Below are positions 23,369 to 34,264 of a DNA stretch of 62,383 bases, piece by piece. Origin of the DNA: Gnetum montanum (taxonomy: Eukaryota; Streptophyta; Gnetopsida; Gnetales; Gnetaceae). The notes beneath the pieces are model-generated. The model had not been told where the DNA came from. It made no database searches and saw only the letters and a list, made by a program, of their open reading frames with translations. The translations under genes were made by a program, and so were the position numbers. The number at the start of each line of letters is the position of its first letter. The stretch's first letter is position 1. The stretch covers positions 28,362 to 90,744 of the forward strand of contig MNCI01020555.1 in assembly GCA_015680685.1 (NCBI GenBank), given 5' to 3'.

Positions 23369-24946
23369 TGTAATGACCTAAATCGTCGGTGTAAGGTTGG
23401 AAGGGAAATAGACACCGAGAGATCATCGGGCAGCCACAGCTGACCCTGCCTTCACCCGAGGAGAAACAAGAAAAGTAAACGAAGGTAGAGTGCCTTGGAG
23501 GGTTTGCACGCAAATCAACCAAGGACTTCCCTGAGCATAAGCTACAACTAGCATTGGGGTTATTGTAAACGATGTCTTAGAACATCTAAATGCATGTAAA
23601 ATGTAAACATGAGCCGTAAGATATAAGAACGTGAGGTGTAAAAAAACATAAACTATAAACTAAATGTAAACTAAATGTAAGTAGAAATGTAAGCAGAACG
23701 TAAAACAAAAAATGGAAATAATGTTTGGTTGGCAAAACCTAAATGATCTATTGCGTAGAAAGGATGTGCATCGGTTAAAGCATAGCTGCGTGTAGATGGC
23801 AAGTCAAATGCCTAGCCCCAAGGTGATGTAACGTGATGATGAGATGATGTGATGTGGTGAATGTGAGAAATTCTTGGATGCCAACAGTCAGGTGTGTCTA
23901 GCATCCAAGGATTGCAGGTTCTGTCCTCTCTCAGAATTGCCAATCTCTCCAATTTTGCCTCCCCCATTTATGTGAATTGACAAGGTATTTATAGGGTTGG
24001 GCCGGGCTCGGGCACAAAATTCAAGAATGAAATCAACAACTGGGAGATGAGAGGAAAGCAGATCTAGTGACATGTATCCAATGGATAGTTGTGCATGAGT
24101 TGGATGTTTGTTGGCAAGAGTTGGATTTGTGTCAGATAGTTGTGCACGAGTTGGATGTGTGTTGGCAAGCTACATTCTTGACCAGGTACATTGCATTTTA
24201 CAATTCGTGGGTTATTCAAGCCCATGAAAGTACATTTAATTTAGACCGTGGAGGCCTGACATGCCCACAAATGGGATTTACAATGAAATGTACAACAAGA
24301 GAAATTTGACTACCCAGCGTGACCTGCAATGTGACCTCAAAAACTTGTAATTTTGAGCTCAAATCTGGAATTTCCAAAGGCAGGGTCCCATAGTATCAAT
24401 AGTGGACCTTTAGGATGACTTGCACCCTTGAAATCAAGTCATTTTGGCTTAGTTGTGAGGCTCTAAAAGTTGGTGACGGTGATCCTTACGCTGTGCATCG
24501 TCTGAAAACGTAACCCTAGCGCCACCAAGTCAAAATGACATATTTGAGGCCCAAATCTTGGTTTTCTGGAGGCTGGGAGCTGCTGGGGACCTTGGTGAAG
24601 GTCATGGGGGGTCCTTGTGCTCAATTTTGGCCTATTTTAACTCAATTTCAGGGCTCCAAAAGTTGGTGACGCTGATCCTTACGCTGTGCAGCGTCTGAAA
24701 AAGTAACTAAAGTGTACTTAGCCAAAACCAAACATTTTGAACCCGAAACTTTTGATTCTAGATGCTGGAAGTTAGTGCAATCACTTGTGGGCCCCGGGGG
24801 AACCTTTCTTGTTGAATCATGGGCCTTCGGGGGCTGTTTTGGAGGCCTCCAAGTTTGGTCATGTTGTACTCATGTGGGGTAGTAGCATGACTTCACTTGA
24901 TTCTTGTCTAAAAGTGCTAGGCCAAAATTAGTGGTGTTTCACCATG
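23364..24946 (-). mobile_element. Solo LTR E with CCATG target-site duplication
   Basis: On the minus strand the LTR reads TGAAACACCACTAATTTT ... GGTCATTACA and spans 23369-24941 (1573 bp), flanked by perfect CCATG copies (23364-23368 and 24942-24946). It has an inverted TATAAATA at 23986-23993 and, near its 3' end (23383-23480), the same conserved block as D and D' (CTTGCCTC-type, then GCTTGTCC and CGATGATTT-like). Two copies of an internal ~40-bp unit containing GATCCTTACGCTGTGCA (24479 and 24675) are present. No internal genes exist, so it arose by LTR-LTR recombination. Confidence 0.9.
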
Positions 24947-26590
24947 CATAACATACAGTGATATAGAGGGTGATGGCGTACAAGAATGTTCATCATTACC
25001 TGCATGCAATCGGTGTGCCTAGGAAGTTAACATACAAAAGTGCTTGTATGTAGCAACCACACAACAAAAAGACACCCAATGGTTGATAGCTAATCAAGAG
25101 AGAAACTCACCAATGTGCATGGGACTAACTAGGGGACCAACTTGCACCCACGTAGAAGGCATAGATGCACTGGAGCAAGATTGTCGTTGACTTCCAAACC
25201 TTACCTTGAAAACATCAATTAGGGGAAGTTGGAAAATCTTAAAAAATTCAAACAAATACTTCGATAAGAGAATACTACTTAGTGTGCAATAGACCAAACC
25301 TTACCATGAATCTAGAATGGTTAATGCACATAACACATCGGAGAAATGATGACCTTGCTCATTATTTCGGATCTCTTCCTTCCAACTTAGTCATGGGGAA
25401 GATGGCCACCTATGCTGATCAATTGAGGCCCTTAGTTCCTTTTTAAGTTTTTGTTTTACACATTTTTGTTTTGCAGATTTCTTTAACTTTTCTTGTTTTT
25501 GTTTTGCAACATCATTCATACCTTTTCATTTATTTGTGTGTTTTCTTATTTTGTTAAGTTTGTCACCTAATAAGTGCTCCTGAAGATGGTATGAACTGTA
25601 TTCTATTGGTTGCTAATGTTTGGTTTTTACCTTTGAGTTATGATGTTGATACTAAGGTATGGTTCTTTTGATATAACAGGCAATGAGTCCACATCACCCA
25701 TGCATCCATGATTTTCTATGGTCTCTCTTAGCTTAGAACTATACAGTCCCTTTTCTTAAATAATAAGAACTATCAACAAATTGGTGACTAGGCATTTCTC
25801 AAACTAAGGAAGGACTCAAGGATTGAAAAGGGTGTGACTTGAAGGGGACTTGATGCATTTTTGTTGGCCATTCTCTTAGGTACTTGGATGTTTCCTTCTT
25901 GAGTTTTCCTTACCATTCTAACGTTGTTCCATTATCGGGAAGCTGAGCTAATAGAAATAATAAGCCTTTGCATGGTGTGATTCTCACGCAAAAAAAAGAG
26001 AGTGAAAAGTGAGAATTCAAAACACAAACCTTAGAAAAAATAATCACTTCGGCTACAAGCATTGGTTATGGAACTAAACAAACATGTTCTCTCTAACTAA
26101 GGTCCTTTCTTGCTTCCTATGTTCTCCTTTCTCATTTCGTTGAAATGGTGGTGACTCTTGGAGAGAGGAATTCTTGTTACTTCAGGTGGATGGATTGGCC
26201 AATTGTATTAATGTGAAGTCACTCGATGTGGATTGTTTGAGGCTGGATTTGGAATGAGACCTACTAAGTTACATTAACCATTAACACACAAGGGGTTGTA
26301 CACCACCTTGTTCTTGAGACTCCATTCCATTCTCTTCTTTCCATCGTTCTTTCTCCATTGTTTACCTCATTTCCAATTGTATTAGTAGTCTATATTTTGG
26401 TTGATGCATTATTTTATTTTTGGTAAACTCTTGTGGTTAAGACTTTAACTCTTGCTTCCAAATGACATTTCTAGAGCCTACAGACTCTTTGAATGTGGGA
26501 ATGTCAGGGCATTACTGGCATGAGCCTGCTTTGGGGAGGACCCACTGGCATTCCTATTTGGTGCATCAATTAATTTCGTTCCCTTAAACA
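24947..26590 (+). other. Element B internal sequence after E, no domain recognised
   Basis: This continues element B beyond the solo LTR. No RT, RNase H or integrase motif is visible in any frame, so pol has been lost by deletion. A readable fragment near 25360-25450 (FGSLPSNLVMGKMATYADQL) is unassigned. Confidence 0.5.
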
Positions 26591-27061
26591 TTTTTGCAAT
26601 CAACATTTATTTTTTTCATTTCCATCTCTAACATCCATTTCATTAGTGTTTCAGTTGTCTCTTTTTCTCCATTTTTCTTATTCCTTATCTTTTTCCATTC
26701 TCTCACTACTGGAGGTTCGCTCTCAGTCATGGGGGTCCTCGTCCAATTTTTTCGATTTTCTCCTAACCCCTACACCGTGGGTAGTTACTAGTATTATATC
26801 TCTAGAATCCACATCAGCCATATTACAACTCAACCAATGGACCTTACACTTAGGCAAGGTATCAACTTCATTGTGATTCATTTACTCTTGCTAATATAAG
26901 ACTGTGTTGTGTCTACAGATGACAATCATACACCAACAAATTAGATCTAGAGGGAACACTTGGAATGGACTGGTGCTGGAGCAGCTATGCAAGGAACAAG
27001 ATCAATGGCGCAATTATGGATAGACAACGGAAGGCACAATCTTGGCATCGGCAGCAACAGA

Positions 27062-27102
<41 letters not shown>

Positions 27103-27300
27103 TACCAAATAAGGCTAGATGTCAAATATGTATAGTGTTCACTCTTGTTGTCATGAACACTAATATTTTCATGTGTTGTAATGATGATCCATTCACATGT
27201 CACCCCATTCACCATTAGTATCATTCAAGTCAATGATCCCATACCTTCCCAATATTTTGTAAGGAACACGACGACGATTTTTCATTCAGTCATGGGGGTA
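26591..27300 (+). other. Element B 3' internal region with two purine tracts and (CT)n
   Basis: Contains a Phe-rich hydrophobic open frame (26594-26791), an internal CAGTCATGGGGGTCC (26726-26740), a (CT)n run at 27067-27099, and the terminal polypurine tract CAGTCATGGGGGTA directly before the 3' LTR at 27301. The layout matches the minus-strand relic at 12892-13675. Confidence 0.7.
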
Positions 27301-28098
27301 TGATGAGCAATGATATCGCATCCACTCATGCGATATCGCATATGCAATATTACAGCCCACCACAATGTCTATAAATAATAGGTAGCTTTCCCTATTTTAG
27401 GTATCTAAACTCTGACCCTTAGCCAAACTATAGTAGTTTTACCATTCCAGAGTTAGAATAATCTCCATGTGTCTGTAGTAGGAGTCTTAAAGTGAATGAA
27501 TCTTTATTCGAGCAAATTGTACCTAAGCACACATTTTTGTACGACAATAAAGATGAACTTTCTGATAAACCTTGCAGCATGTGGACTAAGCTAAATAGGA
27601 TTTAATTATTGTTAAATATTTAAATGCTTTCCTAGATAAGTAATCTCTTTCAACCCTTGACTCTCCTAGTTAAGTGCACTCCATACGACTGCTTCGAGCA
27701 CGTGTGTAACACTTGGTAACCCAGTAACGAGTAGCACTTGGTAATCCCAACAGCGTTGCACTGGTTCAGGGTGTGTGTGGCAAGTGGGAACAAATGCTGG
27801 TGCTAAGATAATTAGAACTTAGTTAGTGAGTAATTAATGAAAGTTAGTCATTTAGTTCTCTTCACCTTCCCCTCTTAGCATAGGACATTAAAAAGATAAA
27901 AGATATAAAAATCATATACCTCAAGCTTACTTAACCATACAACTATGACAATACAAGTAAGTTTGGGAAGACAGCGATTGATTAACCTTAAGTGTTCCAT
28001 TAACGCGCGTAAGAACTTAGTTCCTGGAGTTCAACCGGATCACGCATGAGATGCTCGTATTCATATGGTTGAGTGTAGAGGTACCTCGCCACTCATCA
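27301..28098 (+). repeat. 3' LTR of element B
   Basis: 798 bp, TGATGAG...CTCATCA, preceded by the purine tract TGGGGGTA and followed by the GTAAG target site. TATA box TATAAATA at 27370-27377. Differs from the 5' LTR at roughly 5-10% of positions in the stretches compared by eye. Confidence 0.92.
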
Positions 28099-28103
28099 GT
28101 AAG

Positions 28104-28967
28104 CAACCCCAACCCACATAACGCTCACTACCGTGGACTTAGTGACATCATGAACAACACACAGCAACAAACTAGGACTAACCCTTATACTCCTCCAAAC
28201 ATAAGAGCTCCTAGTCAAAGTAACATAAATACTCAAATTGAGTCATCCCAAACAAACACCCCACAATGACCAAATCCACCTTCTATACTTAGAAGAACTC
28301 CACCTCAACAAGAAGTCAAAGATGTACCTAAGACTTACAATGTAGTTGAGGATTTGAAGACAATTAAATCTAACATCTCCATGTATGACCTTTTACAATT
28401 TAATGAAATGAATGAGGTATTTCAAGAGATAGTTCGTAAACTAGAAACTAATAAAGAAAAATCGACAACCACTAAAAAGAAAGTTCACTTCACAAAAATT
28501 CCTAACACCTTATCAATACAAAATGTAAATAATTCTATGATGAGTAGGAAAGAACAACCTCCTTTTCTAAAAACTCTAATTATTTTAAGAATCAATGTTC
28601 ACAATTATTTGATGGATTTTGGAGTAACTCTTAATATCATGCCACTTGAGGTATGTAAGACTTTAGGAGCACAAATGATATCACAAATGAAAAATGTGAT
28701 TCAACTCGATGGGTCCAATGTACCTATAGTAGGGTCATTAAAAGGAGTGAAAGTGAAACTTAAACAATACCTTACATTCACATGTTACACAGATATCCTG
28801 CTAGTTGACATGTCACCTACCTATGGTGTGCTCCTATCTAGAACTTTTGCAGCCAAGTTTGGGGGCTTCTTTAGGTCAGATTTCTCAGAGTTATTAATCC
28901 CTATCAAAGGAAAATTTGAATACATGACTATACCTCAAGAACCCTTCTATAAACAAGTAGTTACATC
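28104..28967 (+). pseudogene. Element A gag tail and aspartic protease
   Basis: After element B, element A resumes with an Asn/Thr/Gln-rich linker (28104-28266) and then a protease frame from 28354. The active-site region is YLMDFGVTLNIMPLEVCKTL (Asp at about codon 88, ~28615), where most plant Ty3/gypsy elements have D-[ST]-G; Ser-to-Phe is a one-base change. Later parts MSPTYGVLLSRTFAAKFGGF (~28810-28870) fit the family's C-terminal L-G-R region. Element C inserts at the CTTAG target site (28968-28972) just downstream. The frame's last ~57 codons belong to C's LTR. Confidence 0.75.
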
Positions 28968-28972
28968 CTTAG

Positions 28973-30918
28973 TAAAACACCCTAAATTTTTAAGTCATTC
29001 TTGCTTCACCGGGTCTTTAAAATTCAAGCAGTGTCATGACACTTCGACAAGAAATGGATGCTCTGAGTTTAGACTATCCAGTTTGGCAAGTTTTCTATGC
29101 CCAATGTTGACAGGCTTGATAGACTCTCTAGCCTGCCCACCTGGGTAGCTCATCTAGCTGATAGCCTACTCAGAAGCGATGCATGGAGCTATCGATGGTG
29201 CTCAGGATGCATGAAATAGTTTGGCAAGTTTTCTAGCTAAGAAGTTTGCTACACTACACTACGCTATGTAGCATAGCAAGCTTCAAGAGACAGTTATTCA
29301 GGCAATCAACTACGAACTATTGCAAGACAAACTGCTACACTATGCTACGCTACACAACGTAGCATAGCGTAGCAAGAGCAATCTAAGAGGGCTTAGCTTA
29401 CTTAGTAATCTCAATTACACTCAGTTAGTACCTTTGGCCTTCAAAAATAGTTTCTTCACTCAACCTCAAGCCCTTCAGCAAAGCTGCTCTCACTAGAAAA
29501 GTAGCATATCAAGAAAAAATCAAGTTATAATGCCTGCTACGTAGCATAGCACAGCATAGCAACGATGCAAGAACAGCAAAAGGCATCTCCAAAATGCAGA
29601 ATTAACAAGTTCAAAAGCTTCACCTCGCAGATGACAAATGTTGCAGATTGTCAACGTGATCATCAAAGAGAGAAGGTTGTAAATTGCAGTTAAGGCCAGC
29701 TGCTACGCTGTGCTACACTACGTAGCATAGCATAGCATAGCAAAGAGTTAGCCTATACATTTCAAAGACTTCCAGCACATGCAATCAACTCTGAAGCAAA
29801 TTTCTTCTTCAAACTAGTGGCTACGCTATACTACACTACATAGCATAGCACGGTGTAGCAAATAGCTATGCTACGGCAACATGCTATGCTCCATAGCGTA
29901 GCATAGTGTAGCATGCAACTACGCTACGCCAACATGCTACGCTACACAACATAGCACAGGGTATCAAGCAGCTACGCTACGCAAACATGCTACGTTCCAC
30001 AGCATAGCGTAGTAGGCAACAATGCTACATCAATTTGCTTCACTCTTTGTTTGCATCATTGACACACATCTTCAGTTTCAACAACGTGATTGCAGTGTGG
30101 CATGCTTGTCAATCAATTAGCTTTGCATGACAAGTTGGCATGGACACATCAACACCTTGTGGGCCCAGGACACGTGGCATCTAAACCGCATCATTCGCGT
30201 GCTCTTAGCCCTATAAATACCTCGACGAGCAATGCTCAAAGCCTTGAAAAACTTAAAGGTTAACATTTTGGGCATTTTTGAGCATTGTTGGCATTGTTTG
30301 GTAAACTAGCAATTTAAAGGGAATTTTTGAACGATTGGCAAGTTTAGTAAACATTTGGCTTGGCAAAGATTAAATTGGCAATCTTGAGTATTGTAAACAT
30401 TCCTGAGTTGACAAAGCCAAATAGTGCACATTCCCATCTGGCATTCTATTAGCTCTTTCCTAATGCCTTTGTAGCATTTTGCATTGTTAACTCTTGGATC
30501 CGCATTCAAACATACAGTTGGCTTGCTTTGAACTTCTTTGATTACTTTTGGGATCTCTGTGTGCCCCTGCGTCACGTAACCAATTGTATCCACCTTAGCA
30601 AAGTAAAATCGTAATCTTGAAGCGGTGCATTTCCTAACTCTAGTTTACTTTATTCTTCTGCTTATCATCGCATGTTACATTGTTTTTGCTTCCTTGCATA
30701 TAATAATCATTATTTTTATGCAAATAAACATTGTTTTCAATTCACACATTTGCAAAAGTTTATAGTAACACCAATTAAGTCCTTTTCTGATCAACTAGAC
30801 CATTCAAGGCACCCCATTTTTATTTATCCAGCACAGCCCTCACACGGATCTATGGTTAAGACTATCTAATCGATGATCTCTCAGTCTTTTTCAGCCACCG
30901 ATGTTTTCGGTCGCTACA
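28973..30918 (+). repeat. 5' LTR of element C
   Basis: Begins TAAAACACCCTAAATTTTT (TG decayed to TA; the 3' LTR has TGAAACACCC) and ends CGGTCGCTACA. The middle (29240-30030) holds at least eight palindromic clusters of the type GCTACGCTA-CATAGCATAGC. TATA box at 30212-30219 (CCCTATAAATACC). The 3' part resembles the end block of D, D' and E (TTCAAGGCACCCCATTT, then CACAGCCCTC, then CCGATGTTTTCGG). Confidence 0.92.
30212..30219 (+). promoter_or_regulatory. TATA box of element C 5' LTR
   Basis: TATAAATA in CCCTATAAATACCTC, conserved at 50230-50237 in the 3' LTR, placed ~1.24 kb into the LTR as expected for the end of U3. Confidence 0.6.
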
Positions 30919-31325
30919 GTTTTCTAGCACTAGAAGGAGGGCCTTTTGGTGCCTTTTCTGTATTTCACGGTAGTCTTGTATGCATTCTGCACCCCAACAT
31001 GCACTAACATAAACTTGACACCCTTTGTGGTTTTTTATGCATCGTGTGATGTATATTAGTTGCTTTGACAATTCTTCTGAAACCCTGTAGGACATAAATC
31101 ATCCGATCACCATTTGACCCACTTATTTCATGGTAGTCTTGCATGTGTTCTATACCCTGACATGCATTAGCATAAACTTGATACCCTTTGGTGGTTTTTT
31201 ACGCATCGTGTGATACAGATCAGTCACTTCAACAATTCTTTCGAAGTCCTGCAACACATAAAGCTTTTGATCGCTTTCTGATCTCCTCATCTTTTTTGTT
31301 TGCAAACCCGTTTAGCTTTACCATA
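30919..31325 (+). other. Element C primer-binding region and leader
   Basis: Directly after the LTR comes GTTTTCTAGCACTAGAAGGA (30919-30938) and then GGGCC, closely similar to the same position in D and A, so the primer-binding site lies here; I cannot assign the tRNA. The leader contains a diverged internal duplication (CATTTCACGGTAGTCTTG... at ~30960 and ~31130, both with TGCATCGTGTGAT nearby). Confidence 0.55.
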
Positions 31326-33500
31326 ATGGCTTCTTCAAGCACCGTTGCTAACACCTCTAACATTGAGGTTCCCCTCACAGTTCAAGGCATCACAAGTGTC
31401 GAACAACCACTCAACCAGGTGCTAGGGTCGCATAGATTGCTTAGGATCCAAAACTGGGGGCCTAAGGGTTTGGCCCAACAATATGAGCAATACAACTTCC
31501 TCTATACTAAGGTGCAGGTAAATCTGCCCTTAGATATGCAAGAGCTCGAAGAGAAGCGTAGCTTTGAGTTCACCTATTGCAATGGTAAGGAATTTATTTC
31601 AATTCCCAATGTTTCTATCCCTCTAATGCAAAACATCAATGGCTTATAGATCAGCTGATCAGGTCTAGGGAGCTGCAGGATACAACGTTCCACCACAATG
31701 AAGCTTTCTAGGATGGGCAAGAGGAACTGGATTCCCAATCCAAGGGCGGAGGTTAGGTTAACCCTACCACCATCCTTCCTGCCTCATCTTTCTGGACAAG
31801 CCCACTTTTCACTGCTCCTCCTTTTATGATCACAACTGCATCACTACAATACACAATTCTACCAGCAATGGGTAGCCATACCATTCCTTCTAAGCATCAA
31901 CACACCCACACCCTTATCTCAACCCCGGTCACTACTCCTCTGATGACTTTTCACCAATCCTTTTTTTCTTTGCAACATACGCCAATTACGGCTACCCTAC
32001 CACACATTCACACAATACCTACCTCACAATTGCGTGTAGCTTTTACCTCTATTCTTGCATTTACACCTATTCCACAACCAGCTGCCGACCCATGCCCATC
32101 CATGTGGTGGACCCCATTTACTTCTCCTCTTGCTATGCTACCATCATAGATGTCTCGTTATGCTGGCCATCAGACCTACCAAGCCTTATAGACGGTACAT
32201 CCCAGTGCAGGACTATCGTCTATTCCACCGACAGCATAAGCAATCCATCCCTTAGCACAATCTACAGTTGCTGCTGCAATAGCACCACTTGTTGGGTAGT
32301 GGATAGCACCAACAACATAGTTCATAGGGGCCACCCCAACAACACCATCAATTGGTCACATTTCCACCCCAACTACTCCACAAATGGGAGCTTCCCAAGC
32401 AGTTCCCCAAACATCTACATCATCTTCAGGTCTAGACCAAGCATTCCAACTTATCCAGAACCATACTAAGAAAATAAAATGAATCAAGGCTATCGGGTCT
32501 GACATGGTGCAAGTCATGGACTTCTACCAAGACGATCCCATCAACCCGATAGTCCCTGCACTAACGTTACCCCTAGGGATGTCACTCCCACATTTCATGA
32601 AGTACAATGGGGAGCGGGACCCCAATGCACATCTTGTTACATTTAGGTCTGAATCCCTTCTTCTACAACAATGTTCGCACATGATCATCCATGTCTTTGT
32701 TATGTCTCTAACCGGAAAAGCCTTAGACTAGTACTGTGCATTACCACGCTCCTCCATAGCAATCCTAGAGGAGATTTAGACCCAGTTCACGACATGTTTC
32801 AAATACAACTTGAAACCAAAAATCATGCTAGATCAATTGATGAGCGTGAAACAAGATCCGCTAGAGTTAGTCCAGAAGTTCATCCACCACTAAAGTGCAA
32901 CCCTTAATGAAATCTGCGAGCCTATCATGGAGGCCCACTTGTTGGCCATCTTTAAGGATGCAGTAAATGAGTTTATTAAGTCTAAGCTATACTCTCTTGC
33001 TTCGCGCACTCTCAGTCAGGTGTTCACCTAGACTAAGAGCATATAGGATGCGGCCGAGGCAAACAAAGGCCTAGCCTACGTTGGATACAAGAATACCTTT
33101 ACAAAGAAGGATAAGGGTAAGGCTACAACACCCACATTTGCTGCTATGGCAAATGAGGCCAAACCCAAACCTAACAACAACAATAACAAGAACAACAAGA
33201 AACCAACAACACCTGTTGCTAACCCTACGCCCAAACAGGGAAATGGATCGCAACCCTCTACATTCGCACCTGAGACATCTGCACCACCCAAATTGAACTT
33301 TCAGCGCAAAGATCACTCGAAGTATACCCCACTACCTATCAAGATTTCATATCTCCTGAAGCAACTACTAGCAATGGGGTATATCCAACACAAGCAGATG
33401 TCAAAAGAGGAAGCAAAGAGACATCAGCGATACTGCGAGCTCCTCAAGAACCCCTCTTTGGCTTTCCCAATGAGCCCACAATTCTTAAGGGATTCAAGCT
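31326..33500 (+). pseudogene. Element C gag
   Basis: The start is MASSSTVANTSNIEVPLTVQ at 31326; this frame stays open to 31647. After a stop and frameshifts, the gag core appears at ~32520-33000: PHFMKYNGERDPNAHLVTFR, VMSLTGKALD*Y, then EEI*TQFTTCFKYNLK and LASRTLSQVFT. This matches the plant Ty3/gypsy gag pattern (KYNGxxDPxxHLxxF...LxxxALxWY). A Lys/Asn-rich basic tail (about 33150-33220) follows, then QRKDHSKYTPLPIKISYLL and KNPSLAFPMSP, a conserved gag-protease spacer of this lineage. Confidence 0.8.
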
Positions 33501-34264
33501 AGAATGGTTTTGTGACTACCATTAATAGTGTGAGACAACAAAAATTATTGTATGGCATTGAAAGATGATATCCAAAGGATGATCAATCAAGGGAAACTAG
33601 TGCTAGACAAAAGCAATCAAGTACGCCCTGACAATCAATCTCTGCACTTCTACACTGATCCTCTCAATGCCAACAACTTCAGTTACATCATCAATACCAT
33701 CAGCATTGAAAATAATCCTAAAACTTCCCAGTATCTATTTGTAGTTCGTGTGCCTCAATGCAGTGCACCGACACCATCGGCAGCTAATCAAAGTCCGTAG
33801 CAATCTTTTGTTCTGAGAGTCCCTCCCCGCATATCCACCCCCGTACCACCTGTTAAAAAAACCACACCACCACCGTGTACTCTACCATCATTAGCACCAT
33901 ATGTTATTAGGGGGCCAAGATGCACAGTAGCCCCCACCCCGCATAAGACAGCCTCACAACCTTATCATCCTAAAAAACGAGAAGTGCGCTTTGCGATTGA
34001 GATGTCAAGGGAAAGTATTGCACCAAGTAATTGTAAGCCTCCATCCTCACCCCCTTCATCTACACCCTCATCACCCAAAAGGAATGTTGCTACACCTACA
34101 CAGTCCTTACCACCTCATCCAAATAGGCTTGAAACTCTCCCTCCTCAGGAAATTCATCTTCTAGGATGAATGGAAGAGGAGAAAGGTAGTAAACCGGAAA
34201 GTCACCAAGACCTTTTGAGTTCCTTCACCCAAGTCAAGCAAGCTCTAAAATATAAAAAACTACG
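33501..34264 (+). pseudogene. Element C gag-protease linker
   Basis: Sense-strand sequence continues in broken frames (33552-33800 and 33984-34169) with proline-rich composition, for example KPPSSPPSSTPSSPKRN. It is typical low-complexity linker between gag and protease; no domain is visible. Confidence 0.5.

Larger units (their letters stand above)
19357..28103 (+). mobile_element. LTR retrotransposon B with GTAAG target-site duplication
   Basis: The element proper is 19362-28098, flanked by the perfect 5-bp duplication GTAAG (19357-19361 and 28099-28103). LTR ends are TGATGAG...CTCATCA. It has a decayed tRNA-Asp primer site, gag, protease and a polypurine tract, but no RT, RNase H or integrase; it is a non-autonomous or deleted Ty3/gypsy element of the type that uses tRNA-Asp (as Athila and several Tat-like elements do). 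Solo LTR E sits inside its protease region. It inserted into the gag-to-protease linker of element A. Confidence 0.92.

Noticed and set aside
23888-24309. Small ORFs on both strands within the E LTR
   Set aside because: The interval is a solo LTR with a perfect target-site duplication; the frames are chance.
29000-30030. Regularly repeated GCTACGCTA/TAGCATAGC motifs considered as a CRISPR-like array
   Set aside because: The units are irregularly spaced palindromes inside an LTR and recur in the other LTR; there are no constant-length spacers and this is a plant genome.
32055-33316. Several overlapping ORFs on both strands (e.g. Val/Leu-rich at 33076-33316)
   Set aside because: Shadows of the Pro/Asn/Thr-rich gag tail of element C; the sense frame with gag motifs is preferred.
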